Origin: an uncultured Lachnospira sp.
GTDB taxonomy: Bacteria; Bacillota; Clostridia; Lachnospirales; Lachnospiraceae
NCBI GenBank assembly: GCA_900772425.1
Contig: CAAHEK010000155.1
Coordinates: forward strand, 1-9,384
Length of the DNA: 9,384 nt
Reading direction: 5' to 3'
Below the pieces are notes generated by a model. That model was not told the origin of the DNA. It saw only the letters and a list, made by a program, of their open reading frames with translations, and did not search any database. The position numbers and the translations under genes were made by a program. This document shows positions 6,571 through 9,384 of this stretch, piece by piece. How positions within the stretch are numbered: position 1 is the first letter of the stretch; each line of letters starts with the position of its first letter.

Positions 6571-6587
6571 ACGGATTTTAAATCCGT
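6571..6587. repeat. Inverted repeat abutting the tRNA 5' end
   Basis: ACGGATTT (6571-6578) and AAATCCGT (6580-6587) form a perfect 8-bp inverted repeat around one base. It ends exactly at the last base before the mature tRNA. As RNA it could fold into a 6-bp stem (ACGGAT/ATCCGT) with a 5-nt loop. It lies at or just after the predicted transcription start. Its role is unknown. Confidence 0.7.
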
Positions 6588-6659
6588 GTTCTCTTAGTTA
6601 AATGGATATAACGGGGACCTCCTAAGTCTCAATTGTGGGTTCGATTCCCGCAGGGAACA
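6588..6659 (+). tRNA. tRNA-Arg(CCU)
   Basis: A full 72-nt cloverleaf can be folded by eye. The acceptor stem pairs GTTCTCT (6588-6594) with AGGGAAC (6652-6658), with A6659 as discriminator. The D arm is GTTA/TAAC with GG in the loop. The anticodon stem GGGAC/GTCTC encloses loop CTCCTAA. The variable loop has 4 nt, and the T arm GTGGG/CCCGC has loop TTCGATT. The anticodon CCT (6621-6623) reads AGG codons for arginine. The 3' CCA is not encoded and must be added after transcription. The wobble pairs I see are T6592-G6654 in the acceptor stem, one in the anticodon stem and one in the T stem, none disruptive. Confidence 0.95.
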
Positions 6660-6668
6660 TTGATTTTG

Positions 6669-6702
6669 CAGCGATGATTGTGGAAATCATCGCTGTTTTT
6701 TT
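6669..6702 (+). terminator. Rho-independent terminator after tRNA-Arg
   Basis: A perfect 11-bp stem, CAGCGATGATT (6669-6679) with AATCATCGCTG (6685-6695), closes a 5-nt loop. It is followed directly by seven T's. It starts 10 nt after the tRNA and ends the tRNA transcript and any read-through from serS. Confidence 0.93.
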
Positions 6703-6842
6703 ATTTATTTAATTTTATTTCATAACATAGTATAATTAAAATCGAAATGTATAACATTGGACATGATAGGGATATACAGAGTTCACAAATCATATAATAA
6801 ATGTTAAAATAATGTTATTACAAATAATGAAATGAGGATAAT

Positions 6843-7817
6843 ATGAATTATATCGTATTGGACCTGGAATGGAACCAGAGTGCTAATGGAAGAGAATATA
6901 CGTGCAAGGATATGCCGTTTGAAATAATTCAGATAGGCGCGGTAAGGGTTGATGCACAATTTAATATAACAGATAAATGGGAATCTCTCATATGTCCTAA
7001 GGAATATAAACAGCTTCATTTTAAGGTTAAGGAGATAGTGTCGATTACTGAGGAGCAGTTAAGCGGCGGACAGGATTTTGCAGCTGCAATAAAAAATTTT
7101 CTTGAATGGTGCGGAAATGATTATATTTTCTGTACATGGGGAAGTATGGATCTGACTGAGCTTCAGCGAAATATGAAACATTTTGATGTGAAACATAATT
7201 TTCCAAAGCCATTTCTTTTTTATGATATCCAGAAGCTGTACAGTATACAGTTTGATGATGGCAAGTCGAGAATTACATTGAAAAATGCAATAGAAGAGCA
7301 GGGTATCCCTGTTGAAGGCCAATATCATTCGGCAATGGCGGATTCGTTATATACCGCAATGGTTATGCAAAGGCTTGACATGAACAGGGTTGGGAGATTT
7401 TATAGTGTTGATACATTTGTAATTCCAAAGTCAAGAAAAGAAGAGATACATCTTAATTTTGGCAAATACGAAAAATATATTTCCAAGGACTTTAATACCA
7501 GGGAAGCAGCAGGAAATGACAGAATTGTGCGTTCGTGTAAATGTTTTCTCTGTGGAAAAAGCATGACAAGAAAGATAAAGTGGTTTTCAACTAATTCAAA
7601 GACATATTTTGGGCTGTTTGAATGCGATGAGCATGGATACATCAAGGGCAGAATTAAGACAAAGCCAACAGATGACGATAAGTACTATGCTGTCAGAATA
7701 ATGAAGATGACAGACGAAGCCGGTGCGGATAAGATAGCCAAAAGAAAACAGAATGAACTTGAGCACAGACGTAAAAGAAGAGCTGAAGAGAAGAAAAAGA
7801 AGGAGTGTGAAGGTTAA
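6843..7817 (+). CDS. DEDDh 3'-5' exonuclease with zinc-binding C-terminus
   Basis: The N-terminal 175 residues form an RNase T/DnaQ-type exonuclease domain, nearest by eye to the KapD/ERI-1-like group. Asp7 and Glu9 (LDLEW) form ExoI, Asp103 (GSMDLTEL) lies in ExoII, and His162 and Asp167 (YHSAMAD) form ExoIII, so all five DEDDh residues are present. The natural substrate could be RNA or DNA. The C-terminal half departs from plain members. Cys234-x2-Cys237 and Cys261-x2-His264, plus Cys232, look like a zinc ribbon. A strongly basic helical tail (about 298-322, ending KKKKECEG) follows, likely for nucleic-acid binding. ATG 6843 is preceded by GAGGA (6834-6838), a 4-nt spacing like that at parA. 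Upstream TATAAT hexamers (6731-6736 and 6793-6798) lack good -35 partners. It overlaps the next gene by one base. Confidence 0.85.
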   Translation: MNYIVLDLEWNQSANGREYTCKDMPFEIIQIGAVRVDAQFNITDKWESLICPKEYKQLHFKVKEIVSITEEQLSGGQDFAAAIKNFLEWCGNDYIFCTWGSMDLTELQRNMKHFDVKHNFPKPFLFYDIQKLYSIQFDDGKSRITLKNAIEEQGIPVEGQYHSAMADSLYTAMVMQRLDMNRVGRFYSVDTFVIPKSRKEEIHLNFGKYEKYISKDFNTREAAGNDRIVRSCKCFLCGKSMTRKIKWFSTNSKTYFGLFECDEHGYIKGRIKTKPTDDDKYYAVRIMKMTDEAGADKIAKRKQNELEHRRKRRAEEKKKKECEG

Positions 7818-8365
7818 TGCCAAAGTTGTATGAGGACAGACTTGTAAAAAATATCTGTGACCAGATTAAGGAAGCGCAGATTAAACTTGGTTATGCAAAG
7901 GAAACTGTAAGATTATATTATCCGTTGGATTCGTTAAATGCGCTTCTGAAGTTAAATATATCAGATATAAATGAAATGCAGGAGATTTTAAAGGAGCATT
8001 TCTCGGCAGCACATGATAAGTTGGGAGAAGTTAAAGTATCTGAGCATGGTGGCAGAATTGAGATAATGATTTCACCTAAGGCAAGCGAATATGTTCATGA
8101 AAATGTAAAAGAGCCGGAATTTCTTAAAGATATTATTGAACTTTTCGGACATAATCATCATTGCAGCATAGATAACATCAAAGCAGTTTTTGAAAAATAC
8201 AGCAAGGATTATGTTGTATATAAGATGCCGGAAGGCTCTGATTTTGACTATGCAATACATTTTAACGATGAAAGCATAGATGAATATTATTACTGCATAA
8301 AGATGGAAATGGGACATACCATATATCACCGTTTCATGAAAGAGGATTACTTAAAGCTGTTATAA
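7817..8365 (+). CDS. DUF3877-like protein of unknown function
   Basis: This 182-residue, probably soluble protein has no signal peptide or membrane segment. It resembles, from memory, the DUF3877 family described from Eubacterium rectale; no catalytic motif is evident. Visible features are an N-terminal helical stretch rich in Lys, Glu and Leu, a HNHHC patch in the middle (residues 112-116), and a C-terminal half rich in acidic and aromatic residues, including DEYYYCIKMEMGHTIYHRF. The ATG at 7817 shares its A with the TAA stop of the exonuclease gene. AGGAG (7801-7805) and AAGG (7810-7813) lie inside that gene's end, so translational coupling is likely and the two products may act together. 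The gene is closed by the hairpin at 8416-8473. The function is unknown and the family assignment is tentative. Confidence 0.75.
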   Translation: MPKLYEDRLVKNICDQIKEAQIKLGYAKETVRLYYPLDSLNALLKLNISDINEMQEILKEHFSAAHDKLGEVKVSEHGGRIEIMISPKASEYVHENVKEPEFLKDIIELFGHNHHCSIDNIKAVFEKYSKDYVVYKMPEGSDFDYAIHFNDESIDEYYYCIKMEMGHTIYHRFMKEDYLKLL

Positions 8366-8415
8366 AATCTGATATATTATAAGAGATTTTATAACCCTGA
8401 GATATTTATAAAAAT

Positions 8416-8473
8416 AAAATCCTGACGAGCTTACCAACCGGATTATCCGGAAAAAAGCTGGTCAGGATTTTTT
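8416..8473. terminator. Bidirectional terminator between convergent genes
   Basis: An 11-bp outer stem (8416-8426 with 8461-8471) is followed, after a G-G mismatch, by a 5-bp stem (AGCTT 8428-8432 with AAGCT 8455-8459). An inner CCGGA/TCCGG hairpin (8438-8442, 8446-8450) caps it. T's follow on the plus strand (8468-8473). A's precede on the left and serve as T's for the minus-strand gene ending at 8516. It should therefore stop both the DUF3877-like transcript and the mraY transcript. Confidence 0.88.
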
Positions 8474-8515
8474 GAATTTTAATTAGTCCCAATAAATTTC
8501 AATGTATTTGGAAAA

Positions 8516-9384
8516 TTACAGAAGTGCATAGATTACAGCAAGACCTATAACTATCTGTATTATTGCAAATCTGAATACAACCTGTGCGTCAGACCATTCT
8601 TTATTCTTTCTCATATGGTCGTGGATTGGTGTACGGATATTCTGCATAAGCTTAAGATGCAAAAATCTCATGCATGATACTTTGATAAGACCAAGTCCGC
8701 CGTCAACTATTAACATTATGGCAACAGGAATATAAAGCAATGGATGATGAAGCTTTAAGAAAGCAAATGCAATAAATATTCCGATAGCTCTCGAGCCGGC
8801 ATCACCCATAAGAAGGCGGCTTGGAGAGGCATTAAACCATAAATATCCAAGAATACATACAACCATTAAGAGGATAGTGTGTCTGAAATAAGGCTCTATA
8901 TCAAATATTCTGAATAAAATGTATGCAGTTGAAAGAGTTACAGCAGAAAGTGTTCCACATAATCCGTCTACACCATCTGAGCAGTTAGTTACATTTATAC
9001 TTACCCAGATAAGAATAACAATGAGGATTCCGTAAATTACAGGGTTTAGTGTTACTGTAACATCAAAAAATGCAATGTCGAAAGTGTTGGGATTATAATG
9101 TAAATAAGTAACGGCAGCCATTATGGCAATCGCAAAGTCTATAAGACCTTTTTTTAATTCGCCCCAAGGAGATGATGAGCTGTCATCAAGGTATCCTGAA
9201 AGCATGGCTGCAAGAACAAGTATAAGGTATATAAGCATTTCTGCATTAAGCTTTATAAATAAAACACTTGTCAATGTAAATGTCAAAATAAATATTATTC
9301 CGGCACCTCTTGGTTTTCCGACAGATTTGGAGCCATTAATCGCATAGGCTCTTCCGGCATCCCTTGGAAGGGAATTTTTACCGA
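8516..9384 (-). CDS. mraY: MraY-like phospho-sugar transferase, 5' end outside window
   Basis: This membrane enzyme belongs to the polyprenyl-phosphate N-acetylhexosamine-1-phosphate transferase family. It is most like MraY, which makes lipid I of peptidoglycan by moving phospho-MurNAc-pentapeptide from UDP to undecaprenyl phosphate. The frame is open to the right edge; a TTG near 9286 is internal. About 289 codons are visible and roughly 30 N-terminal residues are missing. Family features in order: LPRDAGRAYAINGSKSVGKPRGAG near the start, an Asp-Asp pair (9182-9187), NCSDGVDGL (about 8957-8990), MGDAGSR (about 8788-8810), and PIHDHM near the C-terminus. Many hydrophobic helices fill the spaces. 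The usual HHH motif of MraY reads His-Asp-His here (8615-8623). A WecA/TagO-type relative is possible, but the PIHDH region before GWSE-like EWSDAQVVFRF favours MraY. Confidence 0.82.
   Translation of the reverse strand, partial: GKNSLPRDAGRAYAINGSKSVGKPRGAGIIFILTFTLTSVLFIKLNAEMLIYLILVLAAMLSGYLDDSSSSPWGELKKGLIDFAIAIMAAVTYLHYNPNTFDIAFFDVTVTLNPVIYGILIVILIWVSINVTNCSDGVDGLCGTLSAVTLSTAYILFRIFDIEPYFRHTILLMVVCILGYLWFNASPSRLLMGDAGSRAIGIFIAFAFLKLHHPLLYIPVAIMLIVDGGLGLIKVSCMRFLHLKLMQNIRTPIHDHMRKNKEWSDAQVVFRFAIIQIVIGLAVIYALL

Noticed and set aside
7180..7195. parS-like 16-mer inside the exonuclease gene
   Set aside because: It matches the array variant at 13 of 16, but the mismatches destroy the left arm (TTTTGA instead of GTTTCA). 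It looks like a chance half-site in coding sequence.
8072..8329. Minus-strand open frames over the coding genes (also 2797-2994, 4187-4417, 4948-5154, 6804-7019, 7059-7328, 7400-7645, 7596-7823) and plus-strand 9123-9347
   Set aside because: Each lies opposite a well-supported gene, has no recognisable domain or convincing ribosome binding site, and shows the Phe/Ile/Ser-rich composition expected of antisense shadows.
9284..9286. TTG at 9286 as the start of the minus-strand transferase
   Set aside because: Upstream in-frame sequence to the window edge encodes the conserved GRAYAINGSKSVGKPRGAG region, so the gene begins outside the window.

Overview
The window reads as chromosomal DNA of a low-GC, Gram-positive Clostridia-type bacterium. 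A member of the Lachnospiraceae (Eubacterium/Roseburia relatives) is my best guess. The reasons are the strong AT bias, the purine-rich ribosome binding sites, the conserved block parA-parB-DUF4446-serS, and a DUF3877-like protein of the kind known from that family. parAB in this form normally lies close to the replication origin, so the window is probably origin-proximal. No dnaA or recognisable oriC is present.

Layout. (1) 2-1604, plus strand: a DegS-type cytoplasmic histidine kinase, cut by the left edge, and its DegU/NarL-type response regulator. (2) 1605-2584: a gene-free, very AT-rich stretch of about 980 bp. It carries four near-perfect copies of the ParB-binding centromere site parS, and a fifth canonical-centre copy lies immediately before the parA leader. 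(3) 2675-6468, plus strand: parA (soj), parB (spo0J), a membrane-anchored DUF4446 protein and serS, closely spaced. (4) 6537-6702: a self-contained tRNA-Arg(CCU) unit with promoter, inverted repeat in the leader, tRNA and strong terminator. (5) 6843-8365, plus strand: a DEDDh-type exonuclease with an added zinc-binding and basic C-terminus, overlapping by one base with a DUF3877-like gene. (6) 8416-8473: a large bidirectional terminator separating this pair from (7) 8516-9384, minus strand: an MraY-like polyprenyl-phosphate phospho-sugar transferase, cut by the right edge.

How it fits together: ParA, ParB and the parS cluster form a complete chromosome-partition module within about 2.9 kb. 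ParB should load on the array next to its own genes, and the site at 2569-2584 lies where it could also control parAB expression. The kinase/regulator pair is a separate signalling unit whose 3' end is formed by the first parS palindrome, which can also fold as a terminator-like hairpin.

The points most worth following up are the dense, orientation-switching parS array, the archaeal-like sequence of the seryl-tRNA synthetase, the lysine-rich N-terminal extension of ParB with a doubled KGLG motif, the zinc-binding extension on the exonuclease, and the leader repeat that abuts the tRNA. I found no clear evidence of a mobile element, a CRISPR array or a wholly new system.
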